Of a stretch of 64,000 nucleotides of DNA, positions 1-14,940 are shown one piece after another. Below the pieces are notes generated by a model. That model was not told the DNA's origin. It saw only the letters and a program-made list of their open reading frames with translations, and did not search any database. The translations under genes were made by a program, and so were the position numbers. Source of the stretch: Balanoglossus misakiensis (taxonomy: Eukaryota > Hemichordata); contig CM082579.2 of the NCBI GenBank assembly GCA_040954595.2, forward strand, positions 9,238,001 to 9,302,000. The letters are read 5' to 3'. Position 1 is the stretch's first letter. The number at the start of each line of letters is the position of its first letter.

Positions 1-28
1 TACAATATATTACAACATGCGGCAATGC

Positions 29-316
29 AGTACAGTACAGTACAGTACAGTACAGTACAGTACAGTACAGTACAGTACAGTACAGCACAGCACAGCACAG
101 TACAGTACAGTACAGTACAGTACAGTACAGTACAGTACAGTACAGTACAGTACAGTACAGTACAGTACAGTAAAGTACAATACAGTGCAATCCGATCCAA
201 TCCAATCCAATCCAATCCAACACAACACAACACAACACAACACAACACAACACAACACAACACAACACAACACAATACAATACAATACAATACAATACAA
301 TACAATACAATACAAC
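29..316. repeat. Pentanucleotide satellite array (TACAG / CCAAT / CACAA / TACAA blocks)
   Basis: An uninterrupted 5-bp periodicity runs through successive blocks: TACAG units with a few CACAG variants (about 29-180), a short CCAAT block (about 190-218), CACAA units (about 219-273) and TACAA units (about 274-316). Each block differs from the next by one or two substitutions in the monomer, so the array looks like one satellite that has spread variant monomers by slippage. It is open in several frames on both strands only because a 5-bp unit cannot create a stop unless the unit encodes one; those translations are not genes. The array may extend upstream of the window. Confidence 0.95.
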
Positions 317-344
317 ACAATCTAATCCAACCGCTGACGAATGG

Positions 345-3300
345 TGTGCGTATTAATCGAACCGAACTATCACCCATCGGTCATGACACGGAAGCGTTTG
401 CAAATGTTTATTATCGAAACGCATATCAGTTTCATCTGGATTAAGAATTGTTGCATAAATGTTAAGGGGTCAAAGGCAAATGACCTTCCATGACATTGAC
501 ATTTAAACGGCAACGCCCAGCAACTTTCACAACGTCGGTCGAGAGCCGAAGGTGTGGCACAAAATACTGATAGTATATTGATGAAGTGTTAAGTGCGTGA
601 ACAGTACCTTGAAATTAATTTATTTCTAAGAGAAAAGGAAATTTCTTCAGTGAGACCTTCCCATCCATCGCAAACGAGAGAAACACGCTAAACAGTTTCT
701 CACAGCCAAACGTTTCGCTGTATACGTCTGCCTGTGATCGAAATGTACACAACCATTTACATATGGCCACGTCAGCGAGGTCTATTTATGGTTCGGATTA
801 TTAAAGTTGATGACGGATATCAAATCCTTGGCCTTTAATGCATTCGCTATCGTATAAAGAAGCTGCCGGTACCACGAGATTCATTCAATTGCTTGACATG
901 TGAAGATTACACGGTGTTGACCCCCGGCGTTTTGGCACAGCACAATCACGTGCATTTATAAAATATCAAGTCAAGACGACGACTGCGCGCCATTTACCCC
1001 TAGAGATAGTCGTATATCACTCACAAGGACTCGAACACTTAGTACAACTTCAGACATTTTAGGAAAATTGCGCTTTGGAGCATGTAAAGAGAGGTTTTAT
1101 TTTCTACGTCGGTAAAATGATATTTCTTTGTAAGGTGCCGAGGGGTGGTACTGCTTGTGAGCCTTGCGACACGAGGCAGAGCACCTTAACGGTTGCCGGC
1201 TTGTTGTATCTAACTCTTGTGCAGCCCTGCCGCGTGTGATCACATCCAATGAGAATTAGGCTTACAGTATTGCGTGCCGCGCCAACATGAAGTTACCAGG
1301 ATGTTGCACTTTGTGTCATTATCCAAACTGGCGTACAGAGGTATGTCATGGTCATCACCAACATCGTGCTGAAGAGGGCGTGTCTGTCTCGACCTCGAAC
1401 TCCATGGCGACTAGAATAAACAAGATGGCCGAAATGGCAATACAAGACACACCTCGAAAGAGAGCGAATACTTGTACATGTACATGAATACACTAGCCAA
1501 ATAACTCTCGTTGCGCAGCAACGTTTTCAGGAATTCGCTTCTATGTGGGCATTGGCTTTACATATACATTGTACTCACACAAGGGAATTCTACCTATAAT
1601 CTGCATTGTATAGTCTGAAGTCATACATTTCCAGATATTTAAATGTATTGTGTTGTAGAACTGGACATCGTTTGTCGGATGTATATTTGTTTTTACTTCT
1701 ACCCATTAGTGAAGTTGAGTCTGTGCTTTTCTTTCATGTACGAAAGCATCGTGTCGATATGACGTTGCAATCAGTGTGTATCGCGAAAGAGCAACGTTGG
1801 AAACTGACACATTCTTTTGCACAGAGAAAGCTATGACTGACAGGCTTTGAGTCTCTTTCAGGTCCGACATGGCATGTGGACAAAAGGCGTAATGGAGAAT
1901 AATAATTTTCCCCAACAGTCACATTGTTGGTGTTCTGATGAAAAATCTCGCCCTGTTCCATTCAGCTAATTCTTCCCATATTACAGTAATCTGAACCAGT
2001 TTTGAAGGAATACATGCATGCAACAATATGAAACCCAACATTATGGGTTTTTGGCGTGTAATATTAAACACGGTACGTCACAGTGCTTTAAGCCAACTGC
2101 GATGCATTTTGATGGTATCGAAATTACATTTCCGATAAAATAGAATTCAGAATAATATTTTGATGGGAATATTCGCAATTATGTTAATTGTGTTCGTGCA
2201 TTGAGCGTCACCGTGGCTGGCCTGTAATTTGTCTCGAACCACAATGCGTTTTGCTTAATTAAAGTTCCCCCATTCCTTCCTTCCTCCAGGAATATACACG
2301 GCAGAGTTTTATATTGTCCGTTGCCTGACTTCTCCAGGAGATTGTAGAAATCAATTTCGCTCTCCGGGATAGTGCGAACAGCGGTAATTAGACGTTGCCC
2401 GTCAAATGGCATAATTGGAGCTGTGTGTCCTCAGGTGTCGTCGGCCTGTTTGCCGAAAACGCCTCACCTTTTACCGTGCGTGGGAGAGAAAACGTGGGGG
2501 GGGGGTGGGGGCAATCACTTATTACTATCAGAGCCTGCGCACTCACACACGTCAAGCATACGCCCAGTAAAAGAGTTAATTTGCCGTCATTGTTTCCCTT
2601 GACTTATCTTCTTATGTAACTCAAAGGAAAGAAATTGGCGAGACGGCAGTCCGTATCTGATTTGACGCCACGAGGTTAATAAATGCCGCCCTTTTACTCC
2701 GTCAAGATACACCTCAGAGACACGGGAGAGCAAAACTTGAGAATAATGTCTTGTGTTTTTTTTAGTGCGAGTCTTAAGGAAGCGTTCCATGACCCCCGCC
2801 AGTTACTCCCTAACATAATTACTGTTACTTGTAAAAATGACATTTCCCGCCGATCTCGCCCGACACTATCAAAAATCAATCAGGCTTCGCGCGTTTTTAT
2901 CGTACGTTTTCAGATTTATAGCGTTGAACTCTGGTAGCGGGTGCCCGCCGGCGTAAGTCTCCTCCGCACTACCGAACGGCGGTCCAGATTGACTCCGAGG
3001 GCGATAGGTCGTACCTGCCAACACGCTGAATTAACTAAATTTCGCGAGTTGTTAATCAAATCTCTCGAATGGATAGCTACTGGCAATTCTCGGAAGACAC
3101 ATAAGCAGTTGGCAATCATCCGCTGGTGGTTTGTGGGTCTCACGCGAACAGTTTGTTGCCCTGCAGATGTACAGCATTCCCGTTACTATTATGACCCTTG
3201 TTTGAAATTCGCTGTGCGCACCTTGAACAAAGGCCTTAAAGTCACACAGTAGTAAATGTGTATTCTTAGACACGAATATTTGACCATGCATGTAAGTAGG

Positions 3301-5436
3301 TACATACAAACTGGAGAAGACCGCTCACATCTAAACCATCTACTCTTGTCCACTTCGACTGAGTAACCTACAGGTAATCTGAGATCGTCGCGTTTTGGGG
3401 GGAATTCTGGGACATGAGAACATTACAGCCTGAAATCTATCAAAGTTTGAAATCCAATATGTCTGCCAAAGTCTTTTGAAACATTTTTGAGTGAAGGGAG
3501 GGGCCGAATTGTTTCGAGGGAAAGACTAAGACTAGGACTGCACGCAAGAATGAACACGGTAAACTAAGACGCAATCCCAATATGGCTCCAGACGCTGTCT
3601 CCGGGGGCACGTCTGATTTCATATTCCACTTACATGTTGCGCTTACTAAATATAGTCGTCGAAATGAATACTTGTAGACACTTCAGTTATCCATTGCACA
3701 TTTATATTGATCGAAGTGGTCACAAAGAGCACGGCTTGAAATAAAACGGCCCCTTGCGTCATTTGGCTCAGTCGTGTGTTGTACTTCATGTGTTCGTAAA
3801 AATAGCACAAACAACTTTCAAGAGGCTTATCGATTCCAAACAGTCTAACAGTAAAGTCCAGTTATTTGCGGCAACATTGAATTTTGACTTGCTTAAAAAT
3901 TAAGAAGTTAAGTAGGCAGTTTGTAAGTTTGGTTGTCTTCTATGCGCAATTAAACGGTTTACTGGAGCATGGTGAATATAGTATGTGATATACACATGTA
4001 CTTGTATAACTACACATGTATTGATGACGTACGTTATGGTTCAGACCCAGAAAGTGTGTTTAATTGTATGCAACATCAAACATAGTTCTCACATAGCATA
4101 AAGTAAGTCCCAATAAAAGATACCTTTAAAACGATTGTGGTCATATTTCTCGCTAATTTCTCGTCCCTGTTGTATCCCAGTAATGTGTATGCATGTTTAC
4201 GGATCACTGTTTGGCCTAATGTTGACAAATGCATTCGAGTCCGGACTTATATACAACTTACAAACAATAACAATCAGATTGCGCACACTCGGGATATGTT
4301 CAGCACATTTTCACTACGAATCTAAATCCTCTCTCAGGGAGCTTAATAACAAAGTTGCTGCACAGAATTAAAATACTGAAAAAAAAGTCAAAAGTTACAG
4401 ACAGTGGGCATTGTAAATATTCTGGGGCATTACCTGTTACAAACGATGACCCCTAAGAAAGTCGGCCCAGTTTTCCCCACTCAGGAGCTGTCAGTATTAA
4501 TCTTGTGTATTTGTATTTCTCGCTGCGCCGGCGTGGTGATTATTTATGCAAGACCTGCGTGTGCCGGTCTGCTGAACAACGTCTTGAGTACAGCCGGCCA
4601 CGACGTCTTCATGCCAGTGGTAAAGCGAAAAATGGTGAAAACAGCTCGAGATTTCCCCCCTTCTGAATTGACATGCGGAACCGCTGTGACGTATGTGATC
4701 TGTTCAAATAAATAGATATAGCTCCTCATAGATCAGACTTTCTTGCGGCACACATACTATAGTATCACGTCATTTTCCTTTCATCTCAATAGGGTCTCTC
4801 CACCAATTATCGTCCATGGCTGCTTTTCAGCTCGACAAAGGCACCAAAATTCGTGTTTGAATTTGAATATTGAATCGATACCGCTGCGAGCAGTCAACCC
4901 TGCCGCGACTGCCACACCCTTCGTACAGAGCGCTGCCGTCTATAGGATACAATGTACGCTATTGTGCTGTCCTATGTTTATGCACGTGGCTCTGACGGGC
5001 TCGCATAAAGGTGGAAACATCTTCTTTGTGCCCAGCCATCTCGAATGCAAAATCGTTTTGAAGTGAAAGCATTCTCACTGAGAAAAAACGTGATTTCATA
5101 TATTCTGTCGACCTTGTCAATATCACGTGATCCACGGCAACATAAGTAAAATATCCCGATGATGACGTGTTCTCTAGCATCTAACTTTCAATGCACGTGT
5201 ATTATTTAGCATTCTGGGACACAAGGACTTGTTTTGTAAAGCGCTGCTAAACAGCATGGAGACTGAAGTCCGTCGGCAACGAATTTGTCATGCTCCATGC
5301 ATTTGTTTTCATTGAAATAGGCGTTCCTTCCAAATACCAATGGTGAAAAAGTACAGGAATTCTCTATCAATCTGGCCACGCATGTTGAAATATGTTTGAT
5401 TAGCTGATTGATTAAAGGATTAGCTGATTGGTTAAC
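345..5436. other. Intergenic DNA, no recognisable gene
   Basis: No open frame here shows a recognisable domain, a Kozak start with flanking splice sites, or an RNA gene. It contains a G10 tract at 2496-2505 and otherwise unique-looking, moderately AT-rich sequence. A 19-bp string around 4393 (AAGTTACAGACAGTGG plus neighbours) recurs near 26319 and may be a scrap of a dispersed repeat. Open frames of 60-107 codons are at the length expected by chance. Confidence 0.6.
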
Positions 5437-5600
<164 letters not shown>

Positions 5601-8600
5601 CGACCAAATTTGGCAAACAGATACAAAATGGCAAGAACTGATCGGATTTTGGTGCATACTCATGATCTTCCCAAATATCAATTCTTTCCCGATAAAGTTT
5701 GTCAATAGAGAACACGAATGATTCGCTGCTTTACTGGCCAGAGCCATCAATGTAATGCCAACGGGAAGAACGTGCAAATCATATGGGAATTTTGGTTACT
5801 CGTATCACGCCTTTTCAACAGAATATGTCCCGTCACACAATATGATCGTGTATACCTTTTAAGACCTCACTCGCAGCGCGTGCTCACACTATTGCCGTGG
5901 TTTTATTTTCAAACTGAAGCTACGTCTTCTTGTTGTCATGCTCTAACACATTTTTTTCTAATTCTCAGCGCTGGGTACATGCAGTTGATTAGAAATTGGC
6001 AAACAACCGTACAGGTTGGCCCGTATCAAAGAAATTTTCCCATTCCATTAACTCTCATTAGAATAAAATGGCGTCAGCATGAAATGACGTCGCAAAAGAC
6101 ACAACGATAAGGAAACCTTTAAATTTACCCATAAATAACACAAGAATCCCCTCATCTGTCTGGAACTCTCTTTTTTCTGAATAGGCGGATATTAAAGCAC
6201 TGGTGCGTGAACAGTTTACTTGGTCTTTTGAATCAGTTCTCATTTCACCTGTTAATACTGACATCATTATCAATTTAATCCACCGTCCGTACCTCCTTTG
6301 TCATGTCGGCATTTAATCGATAATCAACAGCCAATACATGGGCATAAGAATTGCGCACAGTGTATTTAACCTGCACGGCATAAAAGTGCGCGAAAGTATT
6401 CGACAAGAGAGTTATGGGGGTCCGGCGTGTTTCCTATGAGTGACGCTTACTAGTTAGTTGCAGGCACATGATTGGTATGTGTATTCATGGGCATGCCACA
6501 TTGATGAAGGCCCCAAAACATCATGACTGACGTGCAGTGGATGTTCAGGCGTTGCCTTGGAGATTTCAGACGCGCGAGGGCAACGTTTAGTGGATTTTCT
6601 GAACTTCATTTTGCACCCCAAGTCGATCTCGCCCAAGAAGCCGTGATTTTATTTGTTAAAACATCGTCCTGTTTTACACTTACCTCTGTACGACAGATTT
6701 TCAGAAAAAAATGATAGTTCCCAACCCTCTCAATTCTTTCTTCTGAATTTATTGGTCATGGTGAATTGCAGGAAGGTCGGTTTATTACAGTCATTTTCTT
6801 CCAACGACCAGCGGTATATACCCAAGGTTTCTATAAATGCTGTGATTACGTGGTCATAATGTGAAGAAGCAGAACTATAATATGTATACAATCACATTTA
6901 ATTATAGTGATCGTGCACGTGTTCGACATTGCAGATAAACGCATCTTGGTACGTCAATAGCACGAGATAACCTTTAACATTGACACTAAAACCATCGGAA
7001 TATACGTTTAAATGAAACTAACGTGATTTGTACAGTGCAAGAACGCCAGCTTGTTAAAAATAAAGTTACCATGACAGCGTGTGTAATCCGTTGCAGTAGA
7101 GGTCTACGGTCTGTAGTCGAAGCAACATGTTGTTCGCGTATTAATTTCTCCTATCAACAAATCTGTCTTCTTTTGCAGATGACGTGCAACATACGCCTAT
7201 GGCTCAAATGAATTCCTCAACCCTTTCACCACCTTTGGTTCGGTCCAAATATATTGCTTGAATTCTGTGTTTATGGTTGGACCTCCACAGAGGGAAAAGG
7301 GAGTGAAAGGGTAAACATTTTTCGTACTGCACTGGGCTCCAAGCGTAACGCCAAAGCTGTTTCTCGCAATCTTCAGTCGTGTCCCATATGTCTCGTATTA
7401 CAGCAACAATTTAAATCATTTATTGGCGTGTGTTGAATCAAAATATTCATTCGCCAGTGGCCAGTATGTCAATACTCTGCCAGTAGATAATAATACACAC
7501 TCTTAAGGGCAGCTGGACAGTGTTATGAGAAACGAAATCGGTGGCTGTGAGCAGCTGTAGGAATTTTTTTACAAGAATATACGAAATATGACGAAGCCAA
7601 TGGAAAAGCAAAGTCCCCGGGACATGCTTAGGAGTCCGCCATGCCGCGGTTGACTGTAATCTGATATTGAGATTTATACTAGTATACATTATAGGCATTT
7701 TTGTGTATAGTGGGCGCTTAACAAAAACATCGTGCACTTTGGGTTAAAAACATGAAACTTGGTACAAGTATTCATTGACCCATCTCGTTGAAGTTCGCAA
7801 AAAAACCCACAGCAAACTGACGGGTTCGTTTTAAGCTACATTAGGCCTATATGTTGCAACACGTTTTCAAGATTATAATTTAAAAGGATGTCCTGTTATT
7901 CAAAAGAAGCCAATACGCGCCATTAACTGTCAGTCAAATTTTGAGCAGACAGCAAACTGACACACCACCTCCACCACCACAATATACGAAACTAGAAATT
8001 CCACATATTTAGAGGACACAAGTCGCAGCTTAATTTGAATACTTTATATATGACTATCGGCATTCAAGACCCCGGCCGCAATATTTTTCTATCGATTTTA
8101 TTTATCCAACCTCTATACGCACAGTAACAAACCGCATGAAAGGGAAGACCTATCTTTTCAAAAAAAAATCTAAGCACACAGTCGGTCAAACTACGGTAAA
8201 ATATACTGCCCCAGAGATTTGGAATAGAATACTTAAAATCACTGTGGTATATATAGCGAAAACCGATTAAATATGAAATACAAGTTTTCTCAGTAGTTAG
8301 ACTAGCATAATCTTTTCAGTGTTGTTTTTTCGCCTTCAGGTGGTGTGCATCACGAAAATCATTCTCAAACCTTTTTGTCATATTTTGCTCAATGCAACTT
8401 ATGATTATTATCTTAATACAAATTTGGGTGAAGGCGGAAAGTTTTGAAATAGAGAGCGAAAATGTCTCAAAATTGAAAATCAAAATGGCCGCCAGTCTCT
8501 GAATATTAACTCTACGAAAACAAGATGGCGGACAACCAGTTTTCTTTATCATTTCCAAGAAAGACTTCACACAAACTTTGAGTTTGCCACGAAAATACTG

Positions 8601-10464
8601 TCAAACATTATTTCACATGTACTGGACCTACGGTACAACAATTGATGAAATAGAACTACTTGTGCATGTGGGCAGATGCTCACCGGAAGTTGCGCAAAGC
8701 TAGAAATCAAGAAGACAGTAGTACATTCAAATTGCAGCCAAATCGCGATCCATGGGGAGCGCTGATTGTAAGCTGTAATGCGTTCCTTCGCTGCGATTAA
8801 ATTGGTTTTAATTCTTTTTTACGTAATTGTATACTGTAGACTCGGGTGGCCTTTAAATTTGCTGTTCCTCGCCCACCGCGCTTGAATCAACGTGATAATG
8901 ACTGTACCTATTCAAATCGTTCAAAGGCACGTGAGAAAAGAGGGCATTTCCTTTACTTTCACTTTCAACACAATGGGGAAACAACCCGTCACTCGTTCTT
9001 TGCACGACCGCACACACAAAGGAAGACAACATTTACTGAATGTCATGAGTGAAATACCAGTAAAAGAAAAGTTGAGCAGGCTTGTGAACGACCCAGCGTG
9101 ACTTTCTCCCCCTGCGACGAGGCGGTGAACACCGCCTTCACATTTGAACCGGTTTCGGCTCATTTTGTTCTGCCGTGTGTCGTGGGCTTAATTCACGGGT
9201 CTCACGCTAACTGAGAGGCTTGTTGGGATTTTCTCGTTAGACAGCTATGTCGTCCGCAGTTTTTTTCCAACGCGGCAACACAGAAAACCAACAGAGGTAA
9301 CGAGTTATACCATCATGGTGTTTATGTCTGCATCTCATTCCGTATGCAGCCGCAGTCGTGTTTTTTTAACAACCACGGTAGTTAATAAATTGATACTAGT
9401 ACTCCCAAAGAACCTGTGTCAGTACGTTAACTCTGTCAAGACCAATTAGAGCTTAAGATTCGACGGGAAAGCCAATTTTCTTTCCAGGAAGCAAGTCCTT
9501 TTAAGCCCCCTTAAACCACAATAAAATATATGACAAATTGAACAAACCCCCATTTAGCAGATTACATCAGGTTATTGGAGGTAACTCTCGATCTGACGCC
9601 ATCAATCTCTTCGACTGCAACCAATATTTGCCGCCTCAGCCTTAGCGCGGGATTTCTAATACAACATCTACATGTGCGTCGACTTATCGGGAAGAGAGCA
9701 CGGATAATTTGGACGCGGATTTTTATCAACACACAACTGGTTAACATGTGATGCGATTGACAGGTTGTCATCGTACAGTCGATAGGGTCGGAGGACCCAA
9801 CTCGCAGCTCGCTATCATTTCGATTTGGAGGCGTTCTCGCTGATTAATTAATAGGCACGAAGACCGTGTTCACCCGGAGTGAAGGCCGAACTCTCAATTA
9901 TTTAAAGGAGCGTTTGTCGAGCTAGTCAATGGAGCATTACGATACGTGAAGGCGACGTGGTATTCAATCAGCTTCTATAGTTTGATGGATTTGATAAGCT
10001 TAAGTCTTACCTTGCGCAGCCGAGATGGTTTACATAGCGTGCTTGTTCTGGCTCGCAGTCGAGAGGACTATATCCACAGCCACCCAGAATTCACTGTTGG
10101 TTCGACGGCGCAACGATGTTCGTGTACATTCCGACGACGAAGATAGCGGTGGAAACCTGCGGGCGAATTAGGATAATTTCAGTATTGATGAGTCGACATA
10201 CATGTACGGTCTGGTATTTTGTTTTCACGCTGCAGTCGCTGCAGCGAGACAAGGCGAGTCGAGAGCCTGGCTTTAGTAAAGTGAGCATACGAAGGGTTGG
10301 CAACAAGTCTAGTACGAGAATGTCATACCGAGCAAGGTAAAGCAAAGCAAAGCAAGACGACGACTTCGACAGATCGCAAGAACGAAGGCTTTTCCCACTC
10401 AACCGCGCACGCCGCCGGTGCCATACCATTGCCACCGCACACAGCCGAACGCCATGTCGTTAAT

Positions 10465-10478
10465 GTTGCCATGGCGAC
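10465..10478 (+). promoter_or_regulatory. Candidate RFX X-box
   Basis: GTTGCCATGGCGAC matches the palindromic X-box bound by RFX factors (GTTGCCATGGCAAC) at 13 of 14 positions. It sits in a CpG-rich stretch. In animals X-boxes often lie just upstream of ciliary genes, but no gene start can be recognised nearby, so its role is unknown. Confidence 0.4.
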
Positions 10479-13400
10479 AGATCACTGCCGATCGCGCGGC
10501 CAAATGTAAACTGGGAAATCTTAGCGAAGCTGCTCACTCAGCTGACGCCAAATTAGAGATCCCGCGTGTACATGCAATAATCACCGAGATGTCACATAAA
10601 GAGATTTACACAATTTCAAACGCTCACCCTTTCGTTCTTTCAAACAGTCAAGCGCGTAATTTGCGCTTTACATGCGGGTGATCAGCGGATGAAGAGGACG
10701 GGGCGACCTTTCTCGAATCGACTCTGTACGCTATCCTTTTGAAATGATTCGTTTGGATCGATCCTTGGCAGTGTTCGCTTTCCTAGGTGCAGTGCGTTCT
10801 TATAATGCCCAAGAAGATATTATATAGACACGCTATAGTTTCGTTATGGAACGTGTCCCACATACAGGAACATTTGGAGCAATCGCGGCGATTAAAATAG
10901 AGCTGTCGCCAAGATGGAGTTCACGAAACGTCGAACACGGGGGATATCTTCCGCTCACCTATAGGTCGCAAAAACCCATTTTTTAAAGGTGCGACGTTTG
11001 TGTGGAACACCCGCGATTCTGGCGTAAGCTTTGATGCCCCCCCCCCCAGAAGTTCACCGACCCGAAACAGTTCAAAGCTCTTATATTGATGAATGTTTCA
11101 CTCTCCTCACTTTTGCTGATTACAAATGGTCTTGCATCCAGGCAATTAGTCAACGGCGCGGTAAATTAGCGCCGGTCACAGCGGGGCCAGTGGGAAAAAA
11201 ACGGGGGCGTTCGTCAGTCGCGAGAAACGCAAAAACGGGCGCACGGGAAATCTTTTTTACAAATCAAAATAGCGCATTATGTAGACATCACCCGTTGACG
11301 CCACAGTTCAATGCACACGTCGACAACAGTACTGAATCCAAAGTCACTCTGTTATTTAATCACATGCCTTTTTCAGTATGCAAGACCTAAGTTAAACCTC
11401 TCTTATAACTCCAAAGACGTACTGGTGTAATTCTGAATCGCTCAAATATAACAAGTTTAGATTAAAGCTGAAATACTGTCTCTGCGCATGCTTTTCCACA
11501 TTTTGTGCACCACTGTGTATACCTCGCGAATGCAATTTGTGGATTCTCCACGCGTTGCCAACGCTCAGTCCGCACAATTCTGGTGACATGCAATGTCTCG
11601 CTTACTTATTCACGTTGCAAGGGCTGAATTCCAGTGTGATCGATTCGAATTTGTGCTCGCCCACTTATCTCGTCCGCGCCTGAAACCAAGGAAAACCGCC
11701 ATTATTTCCATTAAACACATCCGTCCAATCACGAGGTGTAGCGGTGCGCGCACGTATATGCACGTTGTCAGAGGGAGGCGGCCCTTTTGCAGTTTGCAGT
11801 GCGCCTTTCAACTAGAAATGATGTAGGCACACGGCTTCTTGTATAGTGGTACCAGTAATTGACAACCATCATCGCCGCGCCACTGACACATAAACGGGAC
11901 GTCATCATCTCGGCTAATTATTACAGGTGAAAGGATTCGCGCCACAAAAAATGCAGCGTTTGTAGTATCTCGCTCTATTTGCCGCCCAAATCGCTGTTCT
12001 AAAAAGTCCCCATTTATACACCATTTTGCCATGTTCGACACGTCGACACTTGTCTGTATGGGAGTGGCGTGCGTTGTTGATTTACAGAGGAGATTGCTGC
12101 GCTCTCAAGATGTCGCATTCAATGTAGGTTGCCATCGATATCAAAATGGAGATACATGTACACTCCCTGTCAGACGTTAACGTAAACAAACCAAGCGCAA
12201 AGCCCCCCAAAATCAAGCAAGAAAGCATTTAATATTACGGGCGAAGCGCAAGTATAATACCCATGGCGTTTCCTATGTTGAATATCAAGATGGCGGATTT
12301 CCCCGCAACGTCTGACAATTCGTGCGTAACAAGTGCGTATTAGCCTATAGCCTACAACGCGCTTCGGCGACAGATTTGAAGAAGTAAAAAAAAATGATGT
12401 CCCCCAAACGAAAATGAGAGTCCTCCAAATGACTCTTTTGTCCATGGGTGGATTTCAATGTCCGATGACTATATTGCCGTGCCAGCACAGGTCTTCGGCC
12501 CACAAGCCTAAACCTAAACATGGCTTTGTGAGAAAAAAACATGGAAGCTCTCTCAGACTGAACGAGACGGTAAATGGTTACAGTTCTAATAAACGATCAC
12601 ATTCCCTGCGAGCTTGATTACGGCGTGAGAGCTAGACATATTCCTCGATGGCTTTGCCCTTTGTGAACGAGTCCCTCTGAGTGGATAATGTGCCCATCAA
12701 GAAGTATTGAGACATGGCGGGAAAGTGTGCTTGTCAATACCGCCGACCGGATTGCATGAGAATCGCATCGAAATTGCCTAAATTAAACTTTGACAGGAAG
12801 GACGGGTGCTTTCCACACAGCACGTTTCTCTCCGTCAAGATGACAATCCATTATTGACGTACGATCGCGCCATGTATTATTTTCAAGTTTGACATCAGCG
12901 TACCTGTCTCAGGTGGTCATTTTAAATGCCACGGAAATCGTGTAGAATGACACTGCTATCTGATTCGCGACAACATCGCAGACATGTTGAGACAGACAGA
13001 CAGTTACAGAATATCGACGAACAAAGTTAGCTGAGAAATTAATATTCTGGTCAGTTTTTCCCTTATATCTTGAATTCTTGCGACGGAACTGGGAATTGAT
13101 GAAACTTTCACTCCCGAATGAGACACGGGGGAATGTCTTCATCTCGCGAAGTGGCGCTTTCGTGGAATGAAGCTTACATTACAAACGTTTTAAACCACAT
13201 GTGCAAACAGATTGCACATACCCCTACTATAAGGGTCGATCCGCTAGCGCTGGCTGGTTAAATCTTGGACGAGAACAGTGGCGAGATACCCAACGATTCG
13301 CGCAAAGTCCCGAACTTTGCAATGCAGATTTTCCTAACATCTGCAATCAGACGTTTATCGACTTTTCACAACCAATGGCAATGGGATGTCCATAATTCTC

Positions 13401-14932
13401 TGCGGCTGACAAACGTGTATTCGACACACGGGCAACCAGGAGTAACGTTCTCATACACACGGGTTTACATTATAATCATGCTGGCGTGAGCCCGCTAATC
13501 TGCTGTCAAATACAGGGAGTCAACCTTACCATTTTACGTGAGTACGCAAAAAAATTGTCGATTTACTTCGTCAAAACGTGACATATTTAACGGCAGCGCC
13601 ACGTACGGGCGGAAGCAATGGAAACGGCCTAGTGTAACATCTACCCACTCAAAAGTCGAAGTTTTTCAAAAATCTTAAGGATCACGTCAGTTTTACAAAA
13701 AAAGAGGGTAATTGTGACCTGGAATACCTGAGGATTAAACACTCGTTAGCAACTGGAAATTATTGCCAAAGGTAATTCCCTCCTGTCGTTCGGCGTGGCG
13801 CCTCGGGTTTGCATATTCATTACAAGCGGCTGCAAGTGACCAAACTATCCAATAGGATGCTTCTGCTCTTTCGTCCTGTTTGTCGTCACGGCGAGGCAAA
13901 TCACGATCACGAAGCAAGGGTCGGGTATGGTAGAACTCTGGGACAACGAGAGCGTATGCGAGACAACAAAATAACATGCGCTGTCGCACTTGGTAGAGTT
14001 GAAGACCGACCCTTTCACGGAGCAGGACTTGGGGGGGGGGGGCATCACATCAAGGCTTTCACTTTTGTTCAGTTGCAGACTTGTCAAAAGTCCATGACGC
14101 GGATTTTCATATGCAAGAGCCGGAGTAACGGCTAATGCCTGTGGCTTAGACATACATCCGATCTAAGCTTAGAAAATACGTCAACAATGGTACGGTGAAT
14201 AAACTGACTCCTTTTGCTGCCGAGGAAATACCGAGTGAAGTAATTGGACCGATACCTTAGCCAATCTGCAGACTTTCCGTAAGTGGTAAACACGAAAACA
14301 ATGCGTCACCACATGGTCATTTAAATGTAAGTAAAACCGCCCAATGGTAACAGTGGTTAAATTTGCATACCAGGTGACCGCATGCCTTAAACCTCCAGGT
14401 GGTTCATTGTGACAAAATTTCAATGACAATACCTCGAAAATACAGGCGTTATTTTAAATGAAACATCTATGCATTCTCGTTCTACTGCTGGAGACATAGC
14501 TTTAAGACGTGTACTTTGAAATGCGGAGGCTTGCACTTGTTTTCGCTTGTAATGCCTCCAGAACTATGCAAGATGTCAAGATCAAAGCGGAACAGCGAGG
14601 CAAAACTCATCGACCAAAATTTCCAATACAAAAACAGATCCAAAGTGCTTTCATCCTATTTCTCTGCCAAATGTCGATAAAAACGCAATACATGAAATTG
14701 GCGCTCAGGTTATTCTGTGTATCAAGTGACGTTCCACATATCCGCACGACGGTGTTCGAGATAAGAAATGTCGGCTTGACGTTCACAAACGATCGTCGTG
14801 CGGAAAAATCACTTCAGCTTCGAGGACAGCAACACTATTGGATACATCAAACGGACGCGCGCGGCTTCTTGTCGGCAGCTGCCTGGTGATGGCGATATAT
14901 GCCAAAGTGATAAATTACACAGTCGTAGATGA

Positions 14933-14940
14933 TGACGTCA
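14933..14940. promoter_or_regulatory. CRE-like palindrome TGACGTCA
   Basis: A perfect full cAMP-response/ATF site. Further perfect copies lie at 18357, 28939 (within GTGACGTCAC), 39355 and 52950. An 8-bp motif has little predictive value alone. Confidence 0.25.

Noticed and set aside
10-444. Long open frames on both strands with repeating Gln-Tyr-Ser-Thr-Val or Leu-Tyr-Cys
   Set aside because: Pure translation of the pentanucleotide satellite; no start context, splice sites or non-repetitive protein.
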